From NCBI GenBank assembly GCA_026120185.1, contig JANUWF010002342.1, positions 5,332,501 to 5,396,500 of the forward strand: a stretch of 64,000 nucleotides of DNA. Direction: 5' to 3'. The DNA comes from Voacanga thouarsii. Lineage: Eukaryota; Streptophyta; Magnoliopsida; Gentianales; Apocynaceae. The translations under genes were made by a program, and so were the position numbers. The notes under the pieces are model-generated. The model worked only from the letters and a program-made list of their open reading frames with translations, had not been told where the DNA came from and did no database searches. Positions 62,949 through 64,000 of this stretch are shown here, piece after piece. Within the stretch, counting starts at the first letter, position 1, and every line of letters starts with the position of its first letter.

Positions 62949-62960
62949 TGTGGGGGAATA
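62949..62960 (+). other. Polypurine tract of element B
   Basis: TGTGGGGGAATA directly before LTR3, preceded by GAGGACAAGTAAAGAGCTAAG as in Athila-type elements. Confidence 0.8.
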
Positions 62961-64000
62961 TGATAGGGCCTAAATTAGTCATATTTTTCCTAGTTATTTA
63001 AGGCTATTTTGTGATACATTTTGTTCAATAACTAGTCACATTCCTTCATATTTGAGATTTTACGATTGGAAATGTGTTTTGTGCATTATTTCAAATTTTA
63101 GGGGCAAAACAAGGCAAAAACGTCGCAAAACAAAACAAAGGCGGTGCCGAACAGGGTAGAGGAATTGGTGCTGGCCACGTGTTATTAGCACGAACTTCAA
63201 GGCAACAAAAAATCAGTGAAACTAATCAGAACAGAACTGAACCGGCACTGGCTATGAAGCTGGAACCGGCACCGGTTGTACTTTGGAAAGAATAGTGAGG
63301 AAATCAAGAAAAAAATCAACGAACAATTTGAGAAACAGAACACAACCGGCGCCGGCTCTAGGCAGCCAAAGCGGCGCCAGCTGTGCCCTGATGAGAAGGC
63401 GGTGCCTTGAATTTTACACGCGATTTTTGATAATCTGCAGAATTTTAGTATCTCCTTACTTCTAATCGGCCAAAAACCCTACACCACTGAATTTATCACT
63501 TTCTAGGCCTATAAATAGATGGAAAACACAAGAAAAATGGGAGGAATTCATAGATCATAATAGAAAATCACTCAAATTAAAGGAGGAATTCTTCAATTCA
63601 AGGAGGATTGTGCAAGAAGGTCTTCAAAAAAGAAGAAGGAGGCTTGTCTATGAGTGCTTTCTTTTACTTTGTTTTCTTTTTCTTGAACAATGATGTATTA
63701 ATTGTTTTATTGTAATTTGACATTATTTTAGGTATTCATGATATTTAGATTTATTTGATCTTTTGATTAATTGATTATTTTTCTTGGTATTTAATTACTT
63801 GCACTTATTACGAGATTAAATTGGTTGGTTCTTTCCATTAACTCGCTGAGACCAAAGGGGCTGGTGGTGGTTTCAATTTGTTAATTTCATATTTGTTGTT
63901 TATTAACTCACCGAGACCAAGGGGGTTAATTGATGAGGACTGAGTAATTAAAGGTTAATTGATGTCTACCAAAACCAAGGATTCATTGGTTAGTCTAATG
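62961..64000 (+). repeat. LTR3 (5' part, runs past the window)
   Basis: Begins TGATAGGGCC. It keeps the 5' segment that LTR2 lost (GTTATTTAAGGCTATTTTGTG). TATA box at 63510-63518. Confidence 0.9.

Larger units (their letters stand above)
57200..64000 (+). mobile_element. Athila-like element B, non-autonomous (with LTR2 at 55805)
   Basis: Shares LTR2 with element A as its 5' LTR and runs to LTR3 (62961 to beyond the window). The internal region of 5.76 kb has gag and the second ORF but no pol domains, like A. Unlike A it keeps about 1.5 kb between two polypurine-type sequences. Confidence 0.85.

Overview
This is nuclear DNA of a flowering plant, very probably a dicot. It is AT-rich, host-like genes carry plant-type introns, and most of the window is transposable elements: Ty1/copia, an Athila-like Ty3/gypsy family, a chromovirus-type LTR, a CACTA DNA transposon and tRNA-derived SINEs. 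Recognisable gene families are all plant ones: an RKD (RWP-RK) factor, a wall-associated-kinase-like receptor, mitochondrial pyruvate dehydrogenase E1-alpha and a CSC1/OSCA-like channel. The species cannot be fixed from sequence alone.

Layout. 1-774 is the 3' half of an Athila-like LTR sitting inside a decayed copia pol (775-3380), followed by the copia 3' LTR (from 3381). 6.9-11.5 kb is a broken CACTA (TNP2-type) transposase on the minus strand. 11.9-12.3 kb is a truncated copy of the upstream region and first exon of an RKD gene. A second, longer RKD copy lies at 21.23-22.37 kb; it keeps four exons but has several stops and a frameshift, one stop replacing the Trp of its RWP motif. Two arrays of a ~430-bp tandem repeat with palindromic GC-richer cores flank this RKD copy (about 7 units at 17.6-20.6 kb and about 18 at 30.1-37.5 kb). 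A 4.3-kb chromovirus-type solo LTR (24060-28363) with a near-perfect target-site duplication lies between RKD and the second array.

The only gene that looks intact is a three-exon WAK-like receptor kinase on the minus strand (38638-41523, 742 codons plus stop). Downstream lie three broken fragments: a small conserved-looking protein (42.8-43.1 kb), PDH E1-alpha (44.3-44.7 kb) and a CSC1/OSCA-like channel (45.35-46.5 kb).

From 46.8 kb to the right edge is an Athila-like cluster: an inverted LTR fragment head-to-head with a tandem LTR-internal-LTR-internal-LTR array. Both internal regions encode gag and a second plant-transposon ORF but show no protease, reverse transcriptase or integrase, so they look like non-autonomous derivatives. 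One is interrupted by a copia LTR that itself carries a 527-bp tandem duplication. Nearly all gag stops are C-to-T changes, as expected for methylated, silenced elements. Host-gene content is therefore low; the main interest is the duplicated RKD locus set in satellite and transposon DNA, and the pol-less Athila array.
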